From positions 82,764,383 to 82,828,382 of the forward strand of contig NC_035445.2 in the NCBI RefSeq assembly GCF_002127325.2: 64,000 bases of DNA. The letters run 5' to 3'. Within the stretch, counting starts at the first letter, position 1. Each line of letters opens with the position of its first letter. This document shows, piece by piece, positions 33,040 through 45,519 of the stretch. The notes below the pieces were generated by a model. That model worked only from the letters and a program-made list of their open reading frames with translations, searched no databases and was not told the DNA's origin. The DNA is from Helianthus annuus (taxonomy: Eukaryota > Streptophyta > Magnoliopsida > Asterales > Asteraceae). The position numbers were made by a program, and so were the translations under genes.

Positions 33040-36000
33040 CCTTCGAAAATCGATCATGACACTCAGCTCCAGATTGCAAGGTTCGTCTTTCGTATACTCA
33101 TTGTACTACGTAACTAGTGGACACTTACATATGATATTGCATGCTGGTGCACGTTAAACACGATAGTATGAACTTACGTATCCCTTGCACGGGTTATATG
33201 ACTGATAGGGTGGTAATTCCCTAAACATTCGTGACTTATGTTATGTGATGCTCTTTGTTTACTATTCGAGTTGGGGGAACCATTCGACATGAGTTAGGAG
33301 GAGCTGAGATGAGCATGCAAATCACAATATTATTGTGGGTGCACACATAATAATAATGTGGGGTGCATGCGAGTCCCAGTGAGGCTTAACAAGTGAAGGA
33401 GGGGTCCCGCTCTATTAATTGATCAGTGTGAAATGTAACAAACTAATAGGAGTCATAACAGTGATCGTCTCCTACTCAAATGTGACCTTCTCACCTCTCT
33501 TTGAATCCTTTTGAAATCGCAATGCTATCGAGTATTACTTGAACGTCCCTTTGAACGTCTAGCGAACTAAGTAGAATGCTAGGTGCTTGCACGAACGTCC
33601 CTGAGTGGATGTTGCAGCGTCCATGATTGGTTTATACCCCTTTTCTTTCCCCCTCACTCCTCTTTGTTGTTGGAACTCAATATACTCACATCTCAGACCC
33701 TGAAGGGCGGTCACACCTACAACACTCTGGAAACCTACCGTGTTTTACCCAGTCAACTTGTAAGAACGATGGGCATAAGGGTAAATATAGTACTCTACCG
33801 ACTTCAGCATTTGAACGACTTCAATTATTGACAATGAACATCAACGAATTGACTCCAAACGAATCCTTAATTCTAGTCCGCAACTTATGGGAGCCGACTT
33901 TTATGAATCAATCGAAACGTAAATGATGACAATCGACCAGGATGTGGACTGTGTAACTTCCAACACAACGAGTAGCACCCCGGAACTTAGCACGAAATAT
34001 GAAGAGATGGACATCAGTGGTGAAGGATCGTAGAGTCCTGTTTCGAGCAACAACATTAGAAGCAACAACTATCGTGACATCAAGGTACTTGTAATAGTAG
34101 CTTACAGTATGGAAATGAAGGTGCCTACGGCATGTAATGGCAGTTGATAATTCAAGACGACAACAACCAAGGGAGCGATGACAGTATGGTAGAAATCCGT
34201 GAGATTGTAACAATAACACCGGTAGTGGTACTCGCGAAAGGATATTTAGGATTGACGTGGGCGACGGCAGGACAATAACAACATGATAGTTCGGATGGAA
34301 AGCAAATCGCTTCGGCTCGATTCCGTTTAACCCTGATGCTTCTTGAAAACCAAACCTGTTATGAAACCGGCTGATGGCAGGTCAGCGGAAACCGCATATG
34401 TAGGTTGGGATGCAAACTCGATATTGTGGGGGACAGACATTCGACACCGGTGTTACCTCTGATATCCTTGGTAGTTACGGCGCAATAGTTAGTGTTGGTG
34501 GGTTATTAGGACATATCGCCCGGACGTACCCTGTGAGAAGAAATTTAGCGTCACTATATGCTCTAAAGTACCAGAGTGGTGGAAAGATTAGCATCATGTC
34601 AGTTATGACAGCCTCAAAAGCGCCTATGGAAGGAGGACCTCACTGTATTAGCCACTATATCTAATGATCAGACCAAGTAAGATAGGATCAAGGACCCACC
34701 GATTGTTGTGACTCATCTCAAAGTGCAATGGGAGGAGCTTTCAGGTCTACTACCACAACTATTAGACAGAAACTCGGTGATCTCACGATTAGAGGGAGCT
34801 CCGAATACTCATACTCTTACCGTCTTACACCAGGAGGGTTGCAAGAACCGTGTAATCTACTACGAGAGTTGTTGCACAAGAGTTTGTTGGACCTAATTCT
34901 CACTTTGGGAAGCCCCAGTTATATCCGTGAAGATAAGCCTTTTTGTGTGTACGTACCAATTACCGAGCACCCATCGAGACGACAGTTGAGAACCGTTTGC
35001 CGCGGCCATGTATCGAAAACCGATCGACCAGTTACAAGAGACGAGCTTTCATTCGAGGATTAAATTACGAGCGCATTATTATCAGATGGAAATCCAAGGG
35101 AAGAAAGTTCTTAAAGAAGCTTACCAGACGCAATTCGGCCATACAACTTTGTACTCCATGACCTTTAGAGTGATCATCACACCAGCAGCCTCATGGATCA
35201 TGCGAACCGACCATGCGATTGGGTGACATTTTGAACCCTTTTCAGGAGAAAAGAACATCATGGACAACTTTGCATCTTATTTGAGAGCTCCTGAGGGAGG
35301 AGCCACACCACGCGAAGTCTTGATAAAAGTAACTTCTGAATGCGAGATGTACCCTTTTTGGGTCATATACCCAACGAAGTGGGAATGCACGTGGATCTCG
35401 CTAAGATGCATCCTGTTAGATACTGACCGACACCAAAGGTTCCTTCGGGGATGCAGCAACTCCTTGGCCTTGCTAGATACTATCGCAGCTTACTCACCGG
35501 ACATTCGAAGGTTGCACAGCTTAAATCTCTTTAGTGCAGCAGGGTGTTGCGTTTGTGAAAGACAAAACAGCAAGGCGTCTTTTCAGCTTTTGAATTCCAA
35601 CCCTACAACTCACTGAGCATCATCTTTACCCGAGGGTGCGGGTGATTCGGTGGTATACCACGATGGTCCGAATCAGAGTCCCAGTTACACGCCGACGCAA
35701 CACGAGAGAATAACGACTTACGTAATGAAATTACAAAGAAGAACTGCATGACACACAACTGGTGGTGGAAACCGTGGTCTTTGGAGTTACACGGAGGCAT
35801 TACTTGGACGGTACCAAATGCGTTACTTAGACCGATCACAAGGGCCTTCCGTGTACTCTGGTTTCGAAAGAGCTAAATCAGTAAATGGCATCGTTGGATG
35901 AAACTTCTGGGCGGATTACCACTGTGGAACCTGAACGTGTATGGACCTTGCAGCTCGCCATCGACTCCAACCCACCTGACCCAACTCGTTCTGTACAAAC

Positions 36001-37376
36001 TAGGGAACTAACGGAAGAGAATTTTTCAAGTTGAGTCCATGCGGGGCATGGGAGAGCAACCTTGGTGAAACGAACAATATTCATTAACTCATAGAACGAC
36101 TATACATCTCATTTCACAGCAACGGTAGGGAGGCTGTGGTTAGCAAAACACACCGGCTTCGAAAATTCTATTCAACTGGATTTTAAAGAAAGATGTTTGG
36201 GCATGTAAATCTTGTACTGATGATTGGGCATGAAAACCCGTCTAACAATGTATGGGTATGACTTTTGACTTTGGGAAAAGTCAAGGCGAAGTATAAGAAA
36301 CTGGCAACACCTATGTGGAAGATGGGAGCAGACTGCTATGAATGCTGCCACTAGTCTATTTACAACTCGAAATGGAAACACAAACAGTAACAATCGTTGA
36401 TCGCTGAATGTGACCAGTACACTTCCTTGCAGTCAAGGGAACTGATGAGTCTTCTCAGCTTGTGAAAATTTCTCTAGAAGAGACGGATATTAGGCATGAG
36501 ATGCCAACTCCTATTACCTATTGGACTATACCTAATTTAAGGCGGGCATGGCGCACACCTTTGACTCACGTCTTGACATGAACATTACTTATTACTGTAG
36601 GACAATCGAACAAAGTGACGAACCATCTGAGCACACGAAGTCATGTTGTAAGTATGTGCATAACTGACTTTAGTAAACGTTTGGGAAGGACACTTATCTT
36701 GGGAGAAGCTCTAATACAGCTGCACCATGATAGTATGCATACAGCCCATGTTGAGGCATAACCTAGACAGTAACTCTAATCTCCTTGTTGGACTAATGTG
36801 GTTGACAACGTAATCGCAGGTCCAGGACTTGAGCTCAAAACTCTCGAACATTGCTTAGATCGGAAATTGTTTGATGGCAGCGCATGAGCGCTAGGAAAGC
36901 TGATTAGCTTAGGAAACACTGGGAGTTTGTTGTAGGCAAACATGTCATATCGAAAGCATCACCCTGGGGGGGGGGGTATGCTATAGAAAACATGGCAAGC
37001 TTACTTTACGACGCGTGAGACATTCGGATTACTAGAACAAACGGTGACTTGGCTCACAAACTCAGGCTAATTGATGAAACGGGATAACTATCGTAATGTT
37101 ATGTATGCCCTAGGTTTAAGGCAGTGGTTGCCCGATGAAACCCTGGTGATACCCTTACCGGAATTTGAGGTCATCAGATCAGTTGTATATCTCAGGGAAT
37201 CTATCGAAAGCATGGGCTAAGAAGTCAAGGTTCGCTAGCATGAGTCATATGACAATCGTGAGGGCTTGTTAAACTTCAATACGTGAACTGAAGTTCACAT
37301 AGGAATGGAAGGATATGTTAAAACTTCAATATTCTCAAATGTTCAAGGGATTGAACCAACTCTTGATATCACTGGT
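33040..37376 (+). pseudogene. Decayed gag-pol interior of G2
   Basis: No frame exceeds about 120 codons, yet gypsy domains can be followed in order. A short ATG start (MTLSSRLQG) is at about 33055. A protease-region relic lies at about 34403-34500. RT pieces follow at 34985-35230 (IDQLQETSF, YYQMEIQGKK). An RT/RNase H linker is at 35450-35600 (LLGLARYYRS). The integrase C-terminal relic is at 36905-36965 (WEFVVGKHV, SPW), and the C-terminal tail at 37130-37395. Ten G residues run at 36967-36976. The order shows descent from a complete element; the density of stops shows long decay. Confidence 0.75.
33328..33355 (+). other. Leader hairpin with GTGCAC loop (G2)
   Basis: A 10-bp stem (one G.U) closes the 8-nt loop GGTGCACA, whose GTGCAC is self-complementary. 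It lies 360 nt after the primer site, with a counterpart in G3. Confidence 0.6.
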
Positions 37377-37547
37377 GAATTTCGGGACGAAATTTCTTTC
37401 AAGATGGGGAGGATGTGACACCCCAGGAAAACCAGCAAACGATATAACTTACCTAGCTTTAACTTATCTAGCTGCTTTAACTTACCTAGCTTTCTCAGTG
37501 AGTGCGTACCAAATTTCGGGACGAAATTTCTTTTTAGTTGGGGATAC
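37377..37547 (+). other. Two stacked hairpin-PPT modules of G2
   Basis: Module 1: GAATTTCGGGACGAAATTT (37377-37395), then CAAGATGGGGAGGA and an old LTR-like start TGTGACACCCC. Module 2: AAATTTCGGGACGAAATTT (37511-37529), then AGTTGGGGATAC and the actual 3' LTR. Confidence 0.75.
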
Positions 37548-40131
37548 TGTGACAACTCATACTTTAGACCTACAATGTGACGTTACGTACTTATGTGAAG
37601 CTGTATGATTGACTTGATGAATGATATGTTTGATGCATGCTTGGTGTAAATGTATGTATGTATGTTATGTGAATGTTACACGAACCAAACGCACAACATA
37701 TGCTCAACCGCACAAGCCCCCTTTGGGCCGTACCACTTATACTCGGATCATGAACAACCCATGAAGGGGTTTCGGCCCACCCCTCTTACTCGTACAACAC
37801 ATACCATGAGGGAGTAGTTCCTCATTTGTTACACAACACAACACACACAAAAACCCTAGTTCGGTTTCCCCTCTCCTTTCATAGCCGACGGCAACAACAC
37901 TTAGCTCCTCGAAGATCTTTTGGTTCGGATTGCCTTCCTTGTTTCAACTACTAATCGGTTAGTGATCTATTGTGATTTCTTGATTGATTGGTGATATGAT
38001 TCATATGTGTTTCATGTTGAGTTAGGGTTGTATGTGTGGATTGTAATGAAATAAGTTATGTGGTGTGATGTTCATGAAAGTCTCGACTTATATGTATTTA
38101 GATAGGATTGATAACTATATGATGTTAAGAAACCAAATACATGATGATCGGCTGGAACATATTAACAATCGGCTGAATATTGTGATTGTTAAGTTAGTAT
38201 GTATGCTAGTAATCAAGGATATGAATCGGTTTTGATGTAGATGTTAATCCACTGTTTTGCTTCTAAGATTCGGATTGTTAGCTTGGGGATGTGCTAGTAA
38301 ATCGGGTTATGTTGATCGGCTACAGGTTCATATTAATCAGATAGTTTGAATGTTTAAGTTGTTCACGGATGGTTTGATTAGAGTTCATGAGAAGTTGATT
38401 GAAATATACTTGTTTGATCGATTTAGGGTCTAGATGGAAACTGTTAATTGTGTTGATTGTTTATTGTAAATTTGGAAATCATTCAATTATTGTAACCGAT
38501 TGCATAGAATTCGGAATTTAAAACCAATCACACAAGTTGGTCGATCGCATAAGAATGAACACACGAATCCAATCGCACAAGACTCTTAGTCGCATAAGAT
38601 CAGATCGTCAATATCTGATCTGATCGCACAATGAGTTCAGCCGCACAAGAGATCCTCAGTCGCACATGAACTGTTGGATCGCACAAGTTGAGTTGTTTGT
38701 TAACTGTTGGGCCGGGTGTACCTTTTGGGCTGGGCTAGTCCGGTCGCACAAGATCCTTTGGATCGCACAAGTTGAAATGTCTGTTTACATGTTGGGCCAC
38801 ACACACTGATACGTCATTTGGGCCGAGCAGCCCAAATCGTAATCGCACAACATGTTTTCTCGTCGCACAAGATGTATGAACCGTACAAGTTGACTTATCT
38901 GTTTATTGTTTGGGCCGTGTATATCCGTTGGACTAGTATGTTGTTATTTGGGCCGAGAATGTTGTTGGGCTGGTCATATGATTTGGGCCGGGCACAAGGC
39001 TGATCGCACAACCCATTGTGGATAGCACAAGTTGTGCTGATCGCACAATCGGTTGGGCCGCTTGTTATCGGGCTTTATCTTTGGGTGTGTATAAGCGTTA
39101 GTATGATATGAACTTGACTGACAATATGTGATACGTGGTTGCCATGATCTATATGTGTTGTAACGTGTTAACTCTGTGTAACCATACGTGCTTTACTTGA
39201 ACCAAACCTGACTCGTATGATAAACATGCTAGGACGTGGTTGATCACATTGTAACTTAACTGAATCTTTTCGTGTATCATACCGAGCAACCCCAGGTGAG
39301 TTCATTGCATTTTCTCAAGCATGCGTCCCGGTGGTTTGGGACAACTGGTAAACATTTGGAAGGGAAACTTGGGGTAAACAACTGGAACATAGAAACAATC
39401 ATCTACCGGATTGCCTGTAAGGCAATGGGGTAATTAGTTGATAGCGCTATTAGGTTTGGCACCCTCACACCGGGCCGTAAGGACGGGCGTGAACTAATTA
39501 CTGGGACAACTTGTGAATACAACGCGGATATAAGACCTCCTACAGCTTGTCAAGGTTGTTTGATACCTTGACTTTGACCAATGCCTGGTTACGGGCATTG
39601 GGGTTAGGCATTCCCATCATTGACGCTGCATACGGTACAACATGGCATCGGTCGTTAAGGGGTACCCACTCCCCGGATACATATAGGCACACTCCCTAGG
39701 GTATCTAACGTGAACGACATCGTATCACACCACTAAATCGCATTAACATACATCTGGTAACAAAACACGTTAACAAAACCTTGAACTCACCAGCGTAGTC
39801 TGACACACTTGTTTGCATGCTTGTAGGTCATTAACGTTTGGAACATGGACTTGCTATCTGGGAGTGCTGGAGTGGTCATGGATCGAGACTCTTGGATTCA
39901 CTTATAAACAATACATGGATTTTGATTATTATTATGAAACGATTGCTAAACGATTACATGTTTCCGCTACACAACTTTTGAGAATTGATATCATGTTGAC
40001 ATCTTATTTTAGTAATTAATGTCATGACTTATTTAAATATTTATCATTGGTTCAATGTGATTGGTGGCTCGAACTCTGATGCGTAACACGCCTCGCGGGG
40101 TTTCCGCAGGTGGAATTTTGGGGGTGTTACA
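37548..40131 (+). mobile_element. 3' LTR of G2
   Basis: Near-identical copy of 30382-32965, same length because one 1-bp loss and one 1-bp gain cancel. Confidence 0.95.
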
Positions 40132-42520
40132 AGGGTGGAGGTAATCGAGAAATAGTGTCTACTTTTGCTCGATCAACTTCCATTCCTTCGCTCGAGATTT
40201 TGTGACCGAGTACTATTCCCTCCGTTACCATGAAATGGCATTTTTCCCAGTTAAGGGCGAGGTTAGTTTCCTCACATCGGGATAGCATCCGTTCAAGGTT
40301 ATCGAGGCATTGGTCATATGAATCTCCAAAGATAAAAAAGTCGTCCATGAAGACTTCCATTGTCTTTTCTATCATGTCATGGAAAATGGCCACCATGCAA
40401 CGTTGGAAAGTTGCGGGGGCATTACATAGACCGAATGGCATGCGACGATAAGCAAAAGTTCCATAAGGGCATGTGAAAGTCGTCTTTTCTTGGTTTTCAG
40501 GTGCTATTGGAATTTGAAAGTACCCTAAAAAACCATCCAAGAAACAGTAAAATTTATGACCGGATAGTCGTTCTAACATTTGATCAATGAAGGGCAAAGG
40601 AAAGTGGTCTTTCCTTGTTGCTTCATTTAATCGTCTGTAATCTATACAAACTCTCCATCCTCTGACGGTTCTTGTTGGTATTAATTCATCCTTTTCATTA
40701 GTTATTGCCGTCGTACCTCCTTTCTTTGGGACTACTTGGACGGGACTTACCCATGGACTATCGGAGATAGGATAAAATAGTTCGGCGTCAAGCAGTTTGA
40801 TGACCTCATTTTTAACCACTTCTTGCACATTGGGATTTACTCTACGTTGTGGTTGTATTACCGTTTTGTAGTCATCATTCATTAAAATTTTGTGCGTGCA
40901 TATGGAAGGACTTATTCCTTTAATATCTACGAGCTTCCAAGCGATCGCATTTTTGTGTTTTTTTAGAAGATTAATTAATTTTTCTTTTTCTACACTACTT
41001 AATTTAGACGAAATAATTACAGGTAATTTACCATCTTTGTCTAGAAAAGCATATTCCAAACCTTTCGGAAGTTCCTTGAGCTCAATGGGTGGGTCTTTAG
41101 GAGACTCCTTATTACGTGGCTCATCTAGATCAAGAACTTTAAAGGTTTGTTCTATGGCGACCTCTTCTTCAACAAAGTGGTCAATTTCTTCACTTGTATC
41201 GGGTGGTTCATCTTCATCTTCAATTAGGGGGTAATTATTGCCAAAAGAATATTTCATTGAACGCTCAAGATCTATGCTCCTTTTGAATGCCCCTAACTGA
41301 AGAGGTAGATTATTAAACTTCCGGCTTTTCAAAGCTTCATGAGTTTTTACAAAAGGTCGTCCCAACACTAAAGGAGCGTCATCGAGGATGACAAAGTCGG
41401 TTGGGATTACCATTTGATTCGTTTGAACCAAGACATCCTCCACTACACCAATTGATTTTATTACTCTCCGATTAGATAGAAAAATGGGTATTTGAAGTGG
41501 AGCAAAATCACTAATACTTAATTTTTCGAAAATGTAATTAGGCATTATGTTAACACAAATATCTTTATCAATAGTGACATTACTAATAAATGAATTTTGA
41601 AAAAAACATGGAACCAGTGTAATGTTAATTTCAAAAGGATCTTCTTTTATTAGTGAAGTTTGATCATTAGTTAACTTAACACTTACCATTTCTTCAATTT
41701 TAGTGTTAGTGTTTAACTCTTTTAAAAACTTAGCATGAGTTGGTACTAAACAGTGATTTTCGAAAGAAGGTGACAAGAGATTAATTTCTTCAAAATTAGA
41801 CTCTTCTTGAATTTTAGCGTTATCGGCCTCACCTTTTTCGCTGTCTAACTCATGTGCCGGTTTTTCACTTTCTTGTTCTTCCATTTTTACATTTTCAACT
41901 ATCTCTACATTATTATTACAATTTAATTCTTCTCTTGCGCGGGACTCCTCTTCCCTTGCGCGAGATTCTTTTATGCAACGTTCGATAGTTTTAGTGTGTT
42001 CTAATATCCTATCGGTCACTTCGGCGATAGAGAAAGGACCGGGATCCTCAAAGCTTGAATCCGGTTGTTCGATCCTTGGTTCCTCATAGTACCCATATGA
42101 AGTAGATGGTTCACACCATTGTTCTTCATTGTAAGCATATGATGGATAAGGGTCGTAATTGTGTTCCTCATAGTACTCATATGAGGTGGGTTGTTCACAC
42201 CATGGTTCCTCATAATAAGTATATGAAGGTGGTGGCTCGTATCTTGACTCCTCAAAGTATGAGTATGAAGGTTCATACCTTGGCTCATCAAAATATGAAT
42301 ATGAGGGGATAGGTTCATACCTTTGGTCTTCATAGGGTGTGTATGAAGTTGATGGCTCGTACCTGGGCTCCTCATGATAGTTGTATGAGTTGGATGGTTG
42401 AAATAAGTTACAACATTGTACCGAGTGCGGGTTACCACAATTAGTGCAATATTCTCTCATATAATCATCCTCATCATAGGTGTAGTTGTAACCTCCTGAG
42501 TATTGATCCATAAGAATCAC
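40132..42520 (-). pseudogene. A1 gag remnant, protease and reverse transcriptase
   Basis: One long - strand frame (about 795 residues) ended by the G2 insertion. The N-terminal part lacks a normal gag core and keeps only a knuckle-like CTNCGNPHSVQC (residues 25-36). Then come about ten tyrosine-rich repeats of YEEPRYEPSTSY type (48-150) and a charged helical region (165-240). The protease region (about 310-400) has IDKD at 317-320 where a D-x-G triad is expected, so catalysis is doubtful. RT spans 575-790 with CIDYRRLN, MPFGLCNAP and the active-site FMDD (724-727). The frame is open up to the insertion. Confidence 0.9.
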
Positions 42521-42579
42521 TCAGCATACCACAACTGAGTCTCGGGACCAGAAAACAGAAACAAAGACGGAAACAGAGG

Positions 42580-42762
42580 CTGGACACGGCCCCGTGTTCA
42601 GAGTCTGTATCTGGGCGTTTTAATTAAAGTTACTGGTCTCGTTGAGGACGGGGGCGTGTTTAGTGAGCACGGCCCCGTGTTCAGACTATGTATCTGGGTA
42701 TTTAACTAAAAATGTGCAGCACGGCCCTGTGTTCAGTGAACACGGCCCCGTGTTCGGGCTAC
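42580..42762. repeat. Palindrome cluster in the A1 leader
   Basis: Five CACGGCCCCGTG-type units (near 42584, 42647, 42668, 42720 and 42740) between the primer site and the gag-pol start, the same family as in the LTR. Confidence 0.85.
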
Positions 42763-42869
42763 TGCAAATGCAAACTAAACTAAAATGCAGAAAAATGTGC
42801 GCACGTTTTAAAAAGGTTTTGAAAAACTGATTAGGCCGTTGATTTTAAGCTTTCTTAAAATCCTTGTGT

Positions 42870-42886
42870 CCCCGGCAACGGCGCTA
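42870..42886 (-). other. Primer-binding site of A1 (tRNA-Asp)
   Basis: The + strand reads CCCCGGCAACGGCGC, identical to the 3' end of plant tRNA-Asp before CCA. It sits 6 bp inside the 5' LTR boundary. Asp primers are characteristic of Athila. Confidence 0.9.
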
Positions 42887-42892
42887 AAAACT

Positions 42893-44565
42893 TGATGCGT
42901 GCTAGTGTGTATATGTTTTAGGTATATATTTTAAGCCCTTTTTACACTTTTTAGCCAAGTTTTAAATTTATAAAACACGATATTTACTAACACTACACAC
43001 ACATATGGGCAAGTGCACCCATCGTGGACGTAGTATAGTGTTGGTAAGATACCGAGGTCGTCCAAGGACACAAGAGCTTTTAGTACCGGTTTATCCTCAA
43101 CGTCTAATCAAATCAAAATGTTAGAAAAGATTTTTAAAACTAAGAAAAATAAAACTAACTAAATGCTGAAAAATAAAAAATAAAAACAGATAGACAAGAT
43201 GAATCACTTGGATCCGACTCGTGTATAGTGTAACCATTGATTATTTTCTCACTTTTGCACTTGTTTAAGAGATTATCTTAGTTATTGTAGTAGGCCCCTC
43301 TTTTGAAGGTGACGTTACCCTCAACCCAGTAGTTTGAGTCAGCAACGATACAATCCTAAAGGGTCGTATTATTGAAAGATAATTAATTAAGTTATTAATG
43401 CAAATTATGGTAGGCCCCTCTTTTGAAGGTGACGTTACCCTCGACTAAGTAGTCTGAGTCAGCAGGGATACAGTCCTAAATAGTCGGGTTATAGTATTAA
43501 TAGTAGTTTAACTTATGAGGGGGTCAAAGAGTTTGGATCCCCGCCATCCAATACCTTTGGGTATTGAAGGAGATCCTACTAAATTTGACCCAGGTCACTT
43601 GCAGGACCTCTAAACGCTGAACAAGGGCAAGACTCTTACCAAACCGTTCCCTTAACCCCCGACCAGGTAGCCAACATACCTCCATATAGACCGTGGAAAT
43701 ATGAATGGTGAAAATCTTTTATTTTATATAGACAGTAAAATAATGTCAAGACACCACAGACAAACGATAAGGAAGAATCACCTTCAACATAAGAAACTAG
43801 TTATTAAAGTCATTAATACAAAACCAAATAATAAGTGCAAAATAAAAAAAAAAGTATTACACTAGACACTTGTCTTCACCAAGTGATGTAAGAGACTTAG
43901 GCAAACATGGCCTTTGATTGTCAAGAACTCTTACGATCAATCTTGGATCCCGAGACGACTCACACACTCTATGATGGACAATGGATGATGGTGGTGGATG
44001 ATGGTGTTATGGTGGTGGTGGGTGGTGGGTGAAGTGTGAGAGAGGTGGTGTGCCAAGGGATGGGATGAGTTGAAATGGCTCCAAGCACTCCTATTTATAG
44101 GCTGAACAGAGGCCTGGGCACGGCCCCGTGTCCGTCTGACACTCTCTCTTTTCATTAATTGTAATTCGCAATTACAATAAATGCGCCTGCAGTACTCTGA
44201 CCACGCCCCCGTGTCCGCTGGGCACGACCCCGTGGTGGGCAATAGAAGCTTCTATTAGTTTGTCTTTTCTGCTGCTTCTTGGGCACGGCCCCGTGCTCGC
44301 TGAGCACGGGGCGTGTTCAGTCTTTTGCCTTCTCTATTCTGCTTGGGAGGATGCTGTCGAGGGGTCGGGCAATCCACTTTTGTCCCTTTTCTTGTATTTA
44401 TGTTAGATTTTGCTGTCTTTTTGCTTCTTTTGTTAATTTGAGCTCATTTAATCCTGAAAATACAAAAGGAAGACAAAAACACACTTTTTCCAACATTAGT
44501 ACTAAAAAAGGGTTAGTTTTATGCCACAATTGATATAATTTATATGTTGCATTTTGCGCGTATCA
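42893..44565 (-). mobile_element. 5' LTR of A1 (1673 bp)
   Basis: Direct copy of 22907-24608. TATA box on the - strand at 44090-44100. Has one palindrome unit fewer than the 3' LTR. Confidence 0.95.
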
Positions 44566-44570
44566 ATACT

Positions 44571-45519
44571 TGTTAACAAATTTGATATTTGTGCTCTAGA
44601 TTTGATGTATTGTTACTTGTTAACAGCTTTGTAGCTTTATTAAATGTTAATTGTTTCTTTTGTTAGTTTGCTAATTTGGTTATTTAATGAATGTTTTAGA
44701 TGTTAGAAACTTGGAAATGTATATATTGCGGATACGGGTTTTCACCAAATATAAGTTTAGTTTTAGTTTACGCTGATGGATTGTTTTGTTTTTTTTTTCG
44801 GATTATCTGTTTGAATATCCGAACCCGAATTTCGGATATCCGAAATTACGGATTCGGATGTCAATATTCACTATCCGAAATTTTCAGATAGCTGAAAAGC
44901 GGATAATCTAATCTTGAACACCCCAAATACGAATGCCAGCCTAGACGGGGTGTCTCTACTACCGGTACTTAACCCTTCCAGTTACTACAATGTCCATCAC
45001 AAGAACTAACTTTGACGAGATTGAAAACTCAAATGAAAATCAAACCTCAAAATAAAATAAATAAAAATCCAAGAGTAAGCGAAATCCATTGAAAATGAAA
45101 AAGATTGAGAAATTATAGAAACTCGAGAATGAAAAACAATAAAATCTAAGAATAATTAAAATACATAAAAGAAATAACTCACTTTAAAACATTAGACAAA
45201 TGGAAATAGAAAAGAATTAATATTGGAGGTTTCAATATTCATATATAATATACTGTGTGCAAACATGACAAGGGAAAAAATAAAATAATAGTAAACTATG
45301 GATAAATAATAAAGCATATAATACTAAGCATATAACAATTAAAAGTCCTCACATGCATATGTGTGTGCCATTAGAAAATTTAAATCATGTTTGCTATAAA
45401 TATTTATAAGCTAAGACAAATAAACAATTAAGCATATAATGTTCCTAAGGTACCTAGTCAACTATAGTCTAACTCCAAAGGTCTAATAAGTGAAACCTAA
45501 TTCCCTATAGTCATTGGAT
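44571..45519. other. AT-rich DNA right of A1
   Basis: The first 110 bp resemble 22793-22900. A cluster of GGATATCCGAA palindromes lies at 44800-44890. From about 44930 the DNA is probably internal sequence of the - strand LTR element whose primer site is at 45522-45535. Confidence 0.5.

Larger units (their letters stand above)
30377..40136 (+). mobile_element. Young Ty3/gypsy element G2 nested in A1 pol
   Basis: LTRs 30382-32965 and 37548-40131, both 2584 bp, differ at about nine positions by eye. Target duplication AGGGT is perfect (30377-30381 and 40132-40136). The initiator-Met tRNA primer site follows the 5' LTR. The internal 4.58 kb contains protease, RT, RNase H and integrase relics in order but is full of stops. 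So the element is non-autonomous although recently inserted. Confidence 0.95.
22902..44570 (-). mobile_element. Athila-type Ty3/gypsy retrotransposon A1, split by G2
   Basis: Two LTRs (22907-24608 and 42893-44565) in direct orientation, flanked by ATACC (22902-22906) and ATACT (44566-44570), a target duplication with one change. Coding is on the - strand. The primer site matches tRNA-Asp, as in Athila. Order along the - strand: gag remnant, protease, RT, RNase H, integrase, spacer, an ATHILA ORF1-type frame, polypurine tracts. Removing G2 leaves a standard element of about 11.9 kb. LTRs differ by roughly a few percent by eye, so A1 is older than G2. Confidence 0.92.

Noticed and set aside
31653..39003. 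Two identical 61-codon frames (31653-31838 and 38818-39003) as a conserved gene
   Set aside because: They are the same place in the two LTRs of G2; the same holds for other identical frame pairs in the G2 and G3 LTRs.
42866..42890. tRNA-Asp-like sequence as a possible tRNA gene
   Set aside because: Only the 3' terminal 15 bases match, and it sits 6 bp from an LTR, so it is the primer-binding site.
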